From contig NBAZ01000009.1 of the NCBI GenBank assembly GCA_002794735.1, positions 558,001 to 622,000 of the forward strand: 64,000 nt of DNA, read 5' to 3'. Positions 23,701 to 35,531 of the stretch are shown here, piece after piece (position 1 is the stretch's first letter; each line of letters opens with the position of its first letter). The notes under the pieces were generated by a model, which worked only from the letters and a program-made list of their open reading frames with translations, ran no database searches and was not told the DNA's origin. The translations under genes were made by a program, and so were the position numbers. Origin of the DNA: Pyrrhoderma lamaoense (taxonomy: Eukaryota; Basidiomycota; Agaricomycetes; Hymenochaetales; Hymenochaetaceae).

Positions 23701-25807
23701 TATTTTCATGCTTTGTTCCCAAGGCCAGTCTACCGGGATTTTAAGCCTATTTGAATCCCTTAGTTCATCAAATTCATGAGTGATGTATGCAAGGACATCC
23801 TTTTTACTGTCCTCTGATTGTTGATCCAATAGTATGTTATATATACTTGTTAGCGACCTCAAAGAGATGATATCCTCTTCTGGTCTTGCAGTGATGAAGA
23901 AACGAAAGTTGGGAGGGAGTGAAGGCAGACTTGTCCGGAGTAGTCTAATGAGAGATCTACGTGCTCGAGGAGTTCCGCATTCATCCAATGCATCAAGTAC
24001 GATCAGGACTGGGTCGGTGAATCCAGAGAGCACAGCAGAGTGAAAGGGCTCATTGATTAGTAAATCAAATTGTTCCTCCAATGCTGTAGAGTGAAGACTG
24101 CCACGGCCACTGAGAGCAGCCTCGATATATGTAGCTAGTTCATTGCTGTATTCGGCGAGGTCACATGCGATCGTAGTGAGTACGGATTCCGGGCCGCTTT
24201 TACTTCTGATGAAGAATGAGTAAGACCCTAACTGTTTCTTCTTCCGGTACTCTCGGGAAATTGTAGTTGCAATGGTACTTTTACCTGTCCCAGCAGCTCC
24301 AAGGAGTAGAAGTACATTTGGATGTTGCACTAATGTAGCCCAATCGTGAATCTCATTTCTAATATCCATCCGTGTCCCTTTCAAGCACTCTGGCCTGTCT
24401 ATACCAGAAAGATGTACAGGGTGGAGTTTAGATTCTAGGTCTGAGATTTTGTCAGATCCTTTTTCGAGATAATATCAACGAACGATTGCTTACTGAGCAG
24501 AAGAGTTTGTTGCGTGATACGTTCGATACTATTGGTATTCTCCACCAATAAGCTGCTATTCGTTATGGTGATTCCCATCTCTAGTCTCGATTTCAATATC
24601 CTAATCCTCTTCTCGTACTCTTCTATCACTGACTTCTCACTTGGACGAAGCGTACGCTCTGAATAATCTATCTGTTTTTCGATCCGATTAAATGTACAAA
24701 TTGGTGCTTACCGATAAACCCTCGCCGGATGTATCCTTGTATGAATAGACTGCATTCAATAATGAAGTCGAGGAGCTCTTCAATAGCCTGCGTTAACGAG
24801 TCTGCTTTATGTTTGATATTTGACGTATCCACGAGCACACGAAACAAGTTCACAATATCCTCAAGGAATTCATGTATCTTCTTGTCAAGCTTCATTTGCT
24901 GTGATACGAGCTATATATCCTTCACTTCAGTATCCTGATTCTATTACTATGAGCTCAATGCTAACCTTATATAGTGATGAGAATACACTCCATCCTAGAT
25001 TTAACACAGGATGCACCTTGGGCCGTCCCTATTAGTTAAGACCTCACAAATATCCAAACATCGACGTACTTCTGAAAGGTGATCTATTCCATTGACAATC
25101 GCATCTGCAATTTCCAACGATTTTAGAGATTTTGCTAAGTCGCTTTTTAATATATTTTTCCCTTCTTGAATAATCTTATCGATGTCTTCCATTATATCGT
25201 TTGACCCAACGATATCGCGGATGATGTTCTCGAGAGTCAGCCTTGTGCATTCTATCGGATTCGAGGATTGAACATTCACGGAGATACTACTGGAAGAATT
25301 CGGCCCTTCCCCTTGGTTGAGCTTAGTGATACTTGAACTACATGATAGTGAATTTAATAAACAGATATCGATCAACTATTTTCCTCACAATCACCGATGC
25401 ACAAATCAATTTGACCGTATCCAATATGGGTGACCATTCCTACAGTGTTTATCACTGTTATATCCACCGTTGACAGTGATGAGTCGTCTAGTTGCACAAC
25501 ATGCCTTATAGAATAAGATACTGTTAAAATGTAACAGAGGGACAATAAGGGATTGGATATACAAAGGGAAGGACTCATTCCATGTCGGCACGATAGAATC
25601 ATCGACAATGTATGTTCTTTGTGAAATCCCATTGAACTTTATCTTTGCACGAAAGTTTATCCCATTGAATATCCTTGCGGAGATCGGCCTGCTGTTCCAG
25701 AGGTCGGTGAGGTCGGCATTGTTAACTATGTGTTATACTTAGTCTTAGATCAGTGATCTCTATACAGTGGGATATGACTAACTCTTTAGAATGTAGTATC
25801 TGGACAT
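20707..25807 (-). pseudogene. C2-NACHT-WD40 (NLR-like) gene, copy 1, several frame breaks
   Basis: Exon layout as in copy 2: 25807-25783, 25725-25563, 25504-25377, 25337-25070, 25016-24966, 24910-24712, 24658-24494, 24440-22958 and 22902-20707. The N-terminal C2-like domain reads NADLTDLWNSRP and later DSIVPTWNESFPL. A helical region follows, then the NACHT ATPase with P-loop LLLLGAAGTGKST and Walker B LIVLDALDECG, then a long WD40 array. Against copy 2 the frame breaks in about seven places. They include a C5 run at 23171-23175 (C6 in copy 2), ~22643, ~22033, ~21690, ~21147 and ~20780, plus an in-frame TGA at 22068-22070. A further one-base loss near 25300 is possible. As written no full protein can be made, though homopolymer sequencing error could explain part. 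The family includes heterokaryon-incompatibility NLRs. Confidence 0.82.
23020..23550 (-). other. near-identical tract shared with 29598-30130
   Basis: Over about 530 bp in the C-terminal half of the NACHT exon the two paralogues differ at only a few bases. The flanking exon sequence and the rest of the genes differ far more (roughly a quarter or more of positions). A patch of this kind points to recent gene conversion or unequal crossover between the copies. Confidence 0.75.
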
Positions 25808-26309
25808 GGGGGATGAGTAGATAGTAGATAAGCTTGATGGAGCGGGGTGCAGTTTAACAATATACCCAACTGTTGGAGGCCCGTGATGTGGGAAAAGCTG
25901 ATTTGACTGCTATTAATAAATACATGATTTGATTGAGAAAAACAGTTGATCATCTGTCATACATATACACTGCCATAATACGTATAAAGCGCTTGCATTC
26001 AACCTATATGAGTTCGTGTATAGGTAACTTGAAGTATGTTTAATCACCTGATGAATTTCATTGGTATCGAGATCTGCGATTCTCTTTAACTCTTGCAAGC
26101 TACGTTCAGAATGACGATATGTACAGGATGCCAGGGTGTGCCTAATAATAGACTCTTACATGTACATGTACATGTACATAGAATGCGATTTCATCAAGAA
26201 GTATAGTCGTTTTTCATTATAGTGTTTGATACATGCATTTGTCTACGTACTACGATAGTTCAATTGAGTTCTCGATAGACTGCGTGATTCATCTACGTAT
26301 TGAGATAAG
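25808..26309. other. upstream region of NACHT-WD40 copy 1 with ACATGT repeat
   Basis: No gene is called. It contains a short ACATGT tandem repeat at about 26157-26180. A related TGTACATGTACATG stretch lies upstream of copy 2 (about 32766-32780), as expected if promoter and gene were duplicated together. The promoter of copy 1 should lie here. Confidence 0.5.
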
Positions 26310-26890
26310 TTAGTCTACTGACAGAAAGGGGAGAGAAACCTTCATCCACTCGTCCCCTTTCTCATAGCGTGTAAAGTCTAGCCTTGTGGAAAAGGGTGCG
26401 TTAGATATCACTCGACATCATGGGGTGGAAATTGTTTCGCGAGTATCCCTGGGAGCCCACAATAGTATATTGTTATCCTTGTCTGTTAACCAACCTCCCC
26501 TTCTTTGTGTCCAGTTATTCATGTCATCTAGTGACCAAATTCGGATTGTCTCATCTAATGAGGTAGAAGCGAAGTGTCTGCCGTCAGGAACGAAAATTAT
26601 AGACGCTACCCATCCTGCATATTCTTGAGTGGGCCAAAGAGGATATTTTCAGTCGCAGAATCCCAGATGCATAGAGCTTAATCGAACCTGACATGGTTCG
26701 TTTTCCATCAGGTAAGAAGCACACTAATGAAACTTCATCTTTGTGTCTCATCTCAACAATGGATTCTCAGCTCTCAGTATCTCAAAATCGTGTCACATGA
26801 TTAGAAGCCCCAGAGACTAACAAATGGCCATCATGAGAGCATGATACAGAATGAATCGCGCCAGAATGACCGCTAACATCGATAGACTCA
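26310..26890 (-). pseudogene. third NACHT-WD40 relic (WD40 3' end only)
   Basis: The minus strand carries the same C-terminal order as copies 1 and 2: remnants of the last three or so WD40 units, then LDFTRYEKGDEWMKVSLPF. The frame is broken many times. No NACHT or C2 part is left. It sits between copies 1 and 2, so the locus once held at least three tandem genes. Confidence 0.82.
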
Positions 26891-27234
26891 ACGATGTAGT
26901 AACGTGTCTACTATTGATTGAAATCAAGCATTGCCGTCCGTTTGTCAATGAATCTATAACTCAATTATATATCTTTCAGGTTTTTGCGGTGTCACTATAC
27001 GTTAGTTTGATGGAAGATATATCGATCATTGCAAAAATGGAGTATATCGAACTACACTCCAGGAATAGCATTGTGCAAATCGAGGAGTATCTAAATATTA
27101 AGATAAGTATGGCTTGGAGATCGCTCAGAGGAAAATAAATTTAAAAACGTTTTTTTCTACTCACAAGCCTTAGTAGACTAACTGCATTATTATTGACTAT
27201 GCGAAACATCATATGTACAAATAGGTTGATTCTA
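26891..27234. other. spacer between relic 3 and NACHT-WD40 copy 2
   Basis: About 340 AT-rich bases. The plus-strand ORF at 26851-27138 overlaps the relic and has no family features. Confidence 0.5.
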
Positions 27235-30200
27235 CTAGTAGTCAGGGCCGGAAGTCTTCGTCCACTCGTCCACCTTCACATAGGACGTGAAGTCCAGCTC
27301 CGTAAAGAAAGATAGCCTAGAAATCACACGACTTCTCGGGGTGCAAACCGTTCTGCGAAGATTTGGAGGAGTCCACAAGATTAGATTTCCATCCTTGTCA
27401 GTTATCCATCCATCTCCTCTTCGTGGCCACCTGTATATGTCATTCAGTGACCAGATACGAATTGTCCCATCATATGAGCCGGAAGCAAAGTATTTGCCAT
27501 TGGGGAAGGAAGTGACAGATGTAACACAATTTGTGTGTTCTTCGAGTGGGCCAATAAGGAGATTTCCATTCGAAGCATCCCATATGCAAATAGTTTTGTC
27601 ACTTGAGCCGACAGAATTTTCTTTCCGTCAGGTAAGAAAACCACTGATTGAACTGAATCATTGTGCTCCATCGTAGTAACGGACTCTCCACTCTCGGCAT
27701 TCCAGACTCGTATTGTACGATCTCTAGCCCCGGAGGCTATTAGAAGACCATCATGAGAGAATGCTACAGAGCGGACCACATCAGAATGGCCTCTTAGTGT
27801 TGAAATTAATTGACCATTTTCGGCATTCCAAAGATGCACCTTTGCATCTTGTGATCCGGAAACGAATTTCCTCCCGTCCGGTGAATAAGCGATTGAACGT
27901 ACAGAACTGAGTACTTTCAATGGCTCAAGTATCAGTCTACTGTTCTTTAAGTCCCAAACATAAATCACTCCGTCAGAAGCCCCTGAAGCGACGTGTTTTC
28001 CGTTTGGTGAAAAGGCAATTGAGCTGACAATGGCTGATTGACACTTCAGTGTGACAGAGTTACCATTCTCTAAAGTCCTTACAATGACGTTATTCCAGGA
28101 AACACATGCAAGAATCATATCGTCGTTGGGTGAGAATACAACTTGGCTTCCTGCTGTGAATGGATCAAAGGCGAGACTACCGTCAGTTGAATGGAATACA
28201 CAGACTTCTCTTGAGGAATCTGTCGAGGCTATGAAACGCCCACTTGGTGACACTGAAATCGAGGAAATTCTGCTTCTAATTTGAAGTTTATCATCGTTAG
28301 TCAGTCCACCAGTGACATCCCAAATCTTGATTGCTCCATTTAGGTGGCCAGAAACAAACCGGGTACCGTCGGGGGAAAATGACAAACACAAACAGTTTGT
28401 GCTTCCTTCAAAGCATTTCGGTGGTTCATCCCTATTCTGAGTATTCCACATCTTTACTTCCCCCCTCCAACTACCCACTAGGATGTTAAGACCATCAGGT
28501 GAGTACGTGACCGAAGTAACCCAACCTTTTAGCTCATAGCTACCAATTTCATCCCCAGATGATACTCTCCAAACACGAACAGTCATGTCATGTGAACCTG
28601 ATACGATGTTCTCTCCATTAGGTGAGAAAGCGACAGAATCTACTGAGTCCTTGTGCCCCAAGAATGGACCAAATCTCACCTCACCACTTTGCACGTCCCA
28701 CACTATGATTGTATTGTCACTTGATCCTGATACGAGGTAACCACCGTCAGAGGAGAACGAGACGGAGTTGACACGAGCAGTATGTCCCACAAGTAATTTT
28801 CCGCACGCTCTCCTACTCTCAACTTCCCACATTTGTATTGTAGAACGAGAATTCCCCGATGCAATTATTTTACCACACGGAGAAAATGCAACGCAGTTCA
28901 AATTTTTCCTTTCGTCCCCATTTCCATTTCCACTTTCGTACACAAATAATCCTCCTTCTTGGCTGCCATCGGCTCCACTGACTCTATCCGTTTCAATCTT
29001 GGATTCTCCAAGCAGCTCGCCATTGACTACGTCCCGTACCCTAGACACTCCATCTTCCGAACCTGATGCGATCAGTTTACCATTGGGTGAGTAAGTAATA
29101 CTACAAACGGCACCAGAACGTCTATCAAGGTATCTACTGATGATCTTCCCGCTCGCTGCGTTCCACCCACAGATTTCACCGCGTCGTGATCCAGAAATAA
29201 TATGCGTTCCATCCGGAGAAAATGATACAGTATAAATTCTGTCGCTTCGGTTTGTGATGACTTTGATGCATGCTTCATGCCATTTATCACCAATATATTC
29301 TACTTGGACGGCTCGGTTTGCATACTCTGCGTAGTGTCTCGAGACGATGGACTCGCTTTTTGTAAGGGGAAGAAAGGTGCAGTAGATGTGTGGCATACTT
29401 TGAGATATCGGTTCGGAGAATACACTAGACTGTCGATGAGCATCTCGAAGGAAATCTAAGAGTCCTGGGTCTTTATTCTGCATGTTCATCAGTCATATTT
29501 AGTCATATATAACTTTATAAGAGCTATCAGAAATTTAGTACTCACCGCGAGCCATTTTGTAGCGTAAACTAGTGCGGTCCCGACATGATCCTTGAATTTA
29601 CTTGTCAAGCTCAACACCTCGAACCAGAATAGAAGTTTATCTTTCGTGAACACCTTCAATTGATCATGTAATACCTCCGAGTAGCCCACATCCTGTAAAT
29701 GGTACATCCAGTTACAGCATACATATTGGAGAAAGGTTGGGATATACTTCTTAACACGCCCCCCGAGATCAGGTACGTCTTCATTTCGTACGAAGGAAGA
29801 CTCAAGGTGACACATGTTAAAATGCAGCTCTTCCTTCATCCGATCAAAGCATCTACTAGCAATCATAATCTTCTGCTCCTCGATGTCTATGTACCATTTC
29901 TCGCCCTTACACGATACCAAGTAATCGTAGAAGGATGCATGATGAATCTTTATCGGCTGACCAGGCTCATACATGATGAGTGATCGGAGACCAGAGAGAA
30001 TTTCCTCAGTCGTATCTCGCTCTAGTCCTAATATACTATCGATTTCGTTGTCTGTTAGTGGAGCTCTTCCAAAGAAGATGAGAGAGAGGATGTTCGCAAA
30101 ATTATATCTTCCCTCTTCGTCCCAATCTACCGAATTCTCTAGGACCGTCACATACAATTCGTTAAGATTAAGCGATTTTGCATCTTTCACTAGTCTGTCT

Positions 30201-32453
30201 AGAATCATAAACCGTTTTGTCTTCTTCTCAGCAACGAGCTTAACTGCCGTCGACGCCCATATGAACAGCCCTCCAGCATTGAAAGCAAGTATTTTCATGC
30301 TTTGTTCCCAAGGCCAATCAATTGGTACATGAAGCCTATCTGAGTCCCTCAGTCTTTCAAACTCGTACATTACGTATGCATGAACGTCCTTTATGCTTCC
30401 CTCCGAATTCTGGTCCAATACAACACTATAAGTGCTACTTATCTTTAAGGGGATGATATCCTCCTCTGGCCTTCCGGTGACAAGAAAACGAAAGTTAAGG
30501 GGGAGTGAATGCAGACCTATCCGAAGTATTTGAATGAGTGACCTGCGTTCCTGAGGAGTTCCGCATTCATCCAATGCGTCAAGAACGATAAGGATAGGAT
30601 CGTTGAATCCAGAGTTAGCAGCGGAGCTGAGGGGCTCCTTGATTAGCAAGTCGAATTGTTCATTATATGTAGCAGAATGAAGACTACTACGACCAGTAAG
30701 AGAGGCATCTATTAATGTAGCAAAAAGATTGTTATGTTCGGCAAGATCATATGCGATTGTGGTAAACACAGACTCCGGGTCACTTTTGCCTCTGATGAAA
30801 AATGAGTAAGAGCCTAGCTGTTTCTTCTTCCGGAACTCTCGAGCAATTGTAGTAGCAATGGTACTCTTGCCAGTACCAGCAGCACCGAGGAGTAAAAGAA
30901 AATTAGGATACTGCGTAGAGTTAGCCCAGTCATGGATCTTTCTCCTAATGTCCATCTGTGTTCCCCTCAAGCATTCTGGACGATCTATGTCAGATAGGTG
31001 TACGGGGCGGAGTTTCGATTCTAATTCTACGGACAGTAGTCAGTATCACGACAATATAGTGTACTAACGGTTTTTTACTAAGTAAAGAGTGTGTTGCGTA
31101 GTACGTTCGTATATTGTAAGAATTCCCTCCGATTACATCAGCGATATCGACCAATATATTGGTGTTCTCTGTTAGTATACTGGTATTCATGACGGATATT
31201 CTCGTCTTTAGTTTCGATTTCAGAACTCTGAATCTCTTCTCGTATCCTTCTATTACCGACTTCTCGCTCAAGCGGAGCGCACGTTCTGAAATAATTTAGA
31301 CATTTCCTATTCGGAAAGAATGTCTGTGTTACTACTTACCGATAAACCCTCGCCGTATGAAGACTTGTATGAATATACTGCATTCGGCAATGAAGTCGAG
31401 AATCTCATCAATAGCCTGGACGAAAGATTCTACCTTATGTTTACTACTTGTTATATCGACGAGTATGCGGAAAAAATCAACGAGCTCCTCAACAAGCTCT
31501 TGTATCTCCCTATCGAGCTTCACTTGGTTTTGTGCGAGCTTTAAGTATATCATCTCAGTATCATACTTCACTATCATCAGCCGGGACATACCTTGTAAAG
31601 CGCAGTGAATACTCTCCATCCTAGCTCTAATATTGGATGCACCTTCGAACCACATTAGTCCATAACTCCCATATACACTGACTAACTCAACGTACTTTCG
31701 CAAGTTGGTCTAATCCACTAATCAAAGCGTCTGCTATTGACAACGATTTACAGGATTTGATTAAATCACTTTTAAAGATTTTCTCCCCCTCTTCAATGAT
31801 CCTATCTATCCCTTCTACTTGGTTCTTGACATTCAACCTGACTATGTCACGAACAATATTTCCGAGAGCCAGACTCGTAGCTTCCATTGCGTTCGATGAT
31901 TGTATACTCAGGCAAATGGTACTGGATGTATTTGATTTGCCCCCCTTCGTTGAACTGAGTGATACTTGAGCTATTTGATGGTTAGAGCATTGTACATATA
32001 TTGACAACTATCTGACCTTTGCGATCGCTGACACACAGATTTATCTGGCTGTATCCAAGATTGATGTCTTTCGCCGCAATGTGAGTCACCGTTATATCCA
32101 CAACTAGCTGCGACGAATCATCCGGAAGCACAACGCATCTAAAGTATCAAGATAGAGCGATTTAGTTATACTGGTTACTAGTTGAAGAATAATGTGAAGG
32201 CAGGACACACAAAGGGAAGGATTCATTCCATGTTGGTGTTGTAGTGCATTTGATACTACACGTCCTTTGTGATATTCCGCTGTATTTGATTTTTGCGCGG
32301 AAGTTTAACTCGTTAGAGAGTTTCAAGGTGAAAGGTCGATTGTTCCAGAGGTCGGTGAGATCAGCATCGTTAACTAGTGAATTTTTAGTCTACGTGGAGG
32401 CAATCATACCGGAGAAGTGTGAACAAACCCTGCAGGATGTAGTACTTAGGCAT
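27235..32453 (-). CDS. C2-NACHT-14xWD40 (NLR-like) protein, copy 2
   Basis: Nine exons: 32453-32429, 32373-32211, 32138-32017, 31970-31696, 31642-31592, 31538-31340, 31285-31079, 31026-29546 and 29477-27235. Residues ~1-105 form a C2-like domain (NADLTDLW, FRAKIKYSGIS, TPTWNESFPL). Residues ~105-345 are helical, with VHPILELGWRVFTALYK. The NACHT domain spans ~385-750, with P-loop LLLLGAAGTGKST, Walker B LIVLDALDECG and GGLFIWASTAVK. After FLRDAHRQ come about 14 WD40 units (~900 onward), enough for two seven-bladed propellers. One missing base near 27605-27611 breaks the frame in unit 13. As written the protein ends at 27444 (~1518 aa); restored, it ends at 27235 (~1588 aa, DEWTKTSGPDY). NLR-like NTPases of this type sense partners through their repeats; the ligand here is unknown. 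Unlike classic incompatibility NLRs, the repeats are not near-identical to each other. Confidence 0.88.
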
Positions 32454-33603
32454 GATTAATAAAAGCGACAAGAAATGCTGATTATTAGGAGGGGGGGGGG
32501 TAAGTCCATTATATACTGTTCGAGTTGTGCTTACATTTGATGTGTTTACTAAAATTAACATGGTTTGATGAAAGAATGTGGGTTAGATGTTCCTTTGTAC
32601 GGGAAACATCTAGACATGACCCGATATCAAAGCTCGAGAATAGGAAAACAACTATCATGCTATCTACTCAAGTCAGTATCAACACTGCCCGTAGTTCTCA
32701 GAAGCTAATCTCGTGATGATATCAAATATAAAACACTCACACCTCTCGAATGATGGACTTGCATCTGTACATGTACATGCAATGCTTTAATTAGGAAGTC
32801 TAGTCGACGGAACATAATCCCTATGAGCCCCGACATCACAACTGTCAAAGAGACTGGGGCGCAGCTGATAATCTGCTTATCCTCCCGTTGTGGTATTTTC
32901 AAGAAGCCGGTATACATGTACGTATAGCGCACCACACCGACGCTATTTACAGCAAACGTCTTTTTAAAGCGTGATGTATCCACTGACAGTTTCTATGAGA
33001 AGTGCTTCTGTAAACATTGCCTTTCTTATACCGATATAATGCGATACATGTCACACTGAGAATGATGACATACACAAAGATGGTAGCCGTCATAGATGTC
33101 GAACATTGACAACCCTTGATGTGTGCATAATCAACCTATGCTTGGTGTGATGATGATCTATCCTACCCCGTTGTTACCATATGAATCATAACGTATGCAA
33201 ATACGTTCATGTTGATATGTGATTTATGATACGGTCTTGGTTTTCCTTTTCTTTATGGTTACACTGTAAATTGATTTTTCGCGGATCTCACTAAACACCA
33301 GAAAAATTAAAGGACTCTTTCTTCTTCGTGGTTATTACTCCCAATGCAATACTTGAGCAGTGTTACAATTTACACATCCCATGTTTCTGAGCTATATAAA
33401 ACAATCGTTGATTTGAGCTTAAGATATACTCTGAGTGCCAGAATATCCATAGACCACGTAAGAAGTCTTATGTAGCAATCTTGAAAGTAGAATATATAGA
33501 TAAATATGTATTACCTATATAGATGAGTCAAAGTGATCGTATCGTTTGCAGCTTGCTCCTACCTTATCATTCAGACCAGTTATTCGTCACTTCTGCGAGA
33601 TAA
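32454..33603. other. spacer between NLR and SDR clusters, with poly-G and an SDR relic
   Basis: No complete gene is present. It includes a G run of about 10 at 32490-32501, the ACATGT-like repeat near 32770 and the SDR relic described separately. The remainder is AT-rich. Confidence 0.5.
32905..32985 (-). pseudogene. relic exon of a short-chain dehydrogenase
   Basis: On the minus strand, VDTSRFKKTFAVNSVGVV aligns with the start of the third exon of the SDR gene at 34885-33604 (VDTSRFEKTFAVNVKGVM). Nothing else of the gene is recognisable around it. It marks a fifth, lost member of the SDR array. Confidence 0.75.
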
Positions 33604-34885
33604 TCAATCAAAGAATAATCCACCGTTGGTAGAGATCTGTACGTAAGCTTTTAGATATGAGTGTTCGTGGTTTATATATGAGCTCTCGTACCGTTTGACC
33701 TAATGGAAGTCAATAGATGAGGTTTTTGAAATATAAGAGTCACGGAGTATATGACTTACCAGTTATGAAGGATGCATCTTTCGACGATAGAAAGGAGACG
33801 ACAGCTGCGATGTCATCCGGGTTCCGAGTCTCAGTAAAGGAGTATTTGCTGTTGACTATGACATACTTTTTCAGTAGTCATATGGCTATCTTATTATAGA
33901 ACCTACGTTCTTTATATAGTGACCAGGAATTTCTCCTGCTAGCTTGGACATATACTTATCGAGAGAAGTAACTGAATTCAAGAGTTTTAGCACTGAATCG
34001 TGCTGTGAGCTCGAAAATACCTACACATGCTGGTATCTATCAGGCCCGGGGCGTAGGCGTTTACGGTGATACCATGCTCCCCAAGTTCTAGTGCTGTTAA
34101 AAATTAGCATTTGGAGTATATGGAAGATTATAACTAGTGATGTTTTACCTGCGGTCTGTGTAAGACCTCTGACGGCAAATTTTGACGCAGAATAAGCAGG
34201 TATGTACTTGTATCCTGGAATGTATCAAGGATGGTGAACTAAGGATTCATAACCGGAAATGGCTACCCACCTTGCTTACTAGCCAATGATGCTGCGCCTT
34301 CATGAACTCTGAGTCACACTCGATTAATATTAGCCAGTAGATAATTATAACTAACCAATAATCCTGCCACCTCCACCTTGTTTTATCATTTGCAGCGCGG
34401 CATACTTATAACTGAACATTACACCTTTGACATTTACAGCAAATGTCTTTTCAAAACGTGATGTATCCACTAATGCCTTTCATAAGTATATGTTGATGTA
34501 TAAAGATGAGATGACTTACTTTCAATTAGAGGCTGCCAGTGCTCAATTCCTGCGTTGGCTACCATCTTTATGCGTGTATGTCAGTGAGAAGTAAAGTCAT
34601 ATTGTAGCTATAAATAAATTACCACATCAAGACTCCCTAACTCCTTCACGGTATTGCTAACAAGATCCTTTACATCATTTTCTTTACTAACATCTCCAAA
34701 GAAAGGGAAAGATTTTCTCCCCATGCTTGAAATCTCATCTGCAACCGACTTAAGATTACCTTTGTTAGATTGTAAATCGTTTACAGAGAGATCATATCCA
34801 TCTCTAGCCAACCGAAGAGCGATGGCACGACCGATTCCTTGTGCTGCTCCTGTTACGACCGCAACTCCTTTAGCGCTATAGACAT
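33604..34885 (-). pseudogene. short-chain dehydrogenase/reductase, copy A, frame break at the start
   Basis: The exons give a complete classical [23 protein letters not shown] (TGxxxGxG cofactor site), a DVMVANAG motif, GGGGRIIGAASLASKQG with the catalytic serine region, and YSASK (YxxxK). YAPGLIDTSM, DDIAAVVSFLSSKDASFITG and STNGGLFFD* follow. An 8-nt microexon (GTCAAACG) lies before the last exon. The ATG at 34885 leads to a stop after ten codons because one base is missing in GC-GCTAAAGG (near 34873). With it, [11 protein letters not shown] would match copies C and D. The closest described enzymes are acetoin/diacetyl reductase-like and other polyol or ketone SDRs. Whether the lesion is real or a base-call error is open. 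Confidence 0.78.
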
Positions 34886-35531
34886 GCCGAAGAATGAAAT
34901 GGGAAGGAAAATACTTAAGCAAAGAGTAAAAGGTAGCCCGTATCGCTGTAAGTTGAAGGCCCGTGTATATATTTAATGGTACTTAGTCTCATGACTTCGG
35001 AAGAATAGTCAAAGAGCGCTCTTACGCACCACGGTAATTTGGCTATAGATCAGCTGCTCAACGGTATTAGGAGTATCTTTGCTACGGACGATACTTTGGC
35101 GATTCTAGGGGACCTTTAGCAAGCCTTATATAATAATCTTCCCAGGGCACTGACAGTTATTGGCCTTTAACTATCAGGGTTCGCCTCAGGAAAGCCAACA
35201 AATTGATATCTTGTCATAGGCAACTAGGAAATATTTAGTAATCTAGTAATCTAAGTCACCATAATAGTTGCATTGAAATTTTTCTAGTCATATCCATTAG
35301 ATCGTTGAAAATGCTTGAAACCTATAAAATAGATTTATCATGAAGTGATCACGCGGACTACTATATTTATGTATGTCGATTTGGTCGTGCAACTGTTGAT
35401 TTTGATATACATTACATTACTAGTACGTGTACATTGTTACACCTACCTGTCATTGATACTATAAATTTAAAAAAGTACACACGATAATTAAGGTAGAACA
35501 AAACCTCATCAGTATTGCATTACTGCCATCT
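34886..35531. other. spacer between SDR copies A and B
   Basis: About 645 AT-rich bp with no gene and no clear repeat. It holds the promoter of copy A and the 3' flank of copy B. Confidence 0.5.

Noticed and set aside
24911..24913. Apparent in-frame TAG in NACHT-WD40 copy 1 exon 6
   Set aside because: Using the acceptor ATATATAG itself (exon from 24910) removes the codon and keeps the frame, and copy 2 can be spliced at the equivalent site.
25913..26098. Minus-strand ORF upstream of NACHT-WD40 copy 1
   Set aside because: No family features and no equivalent upstream of copy 2.
26157..26180. Repeated ACATGT units considered as CRISPR-like or regulatory array
   Set aside because: Too short and without spacers; a simple microsatellite in a eukaryotic genome.
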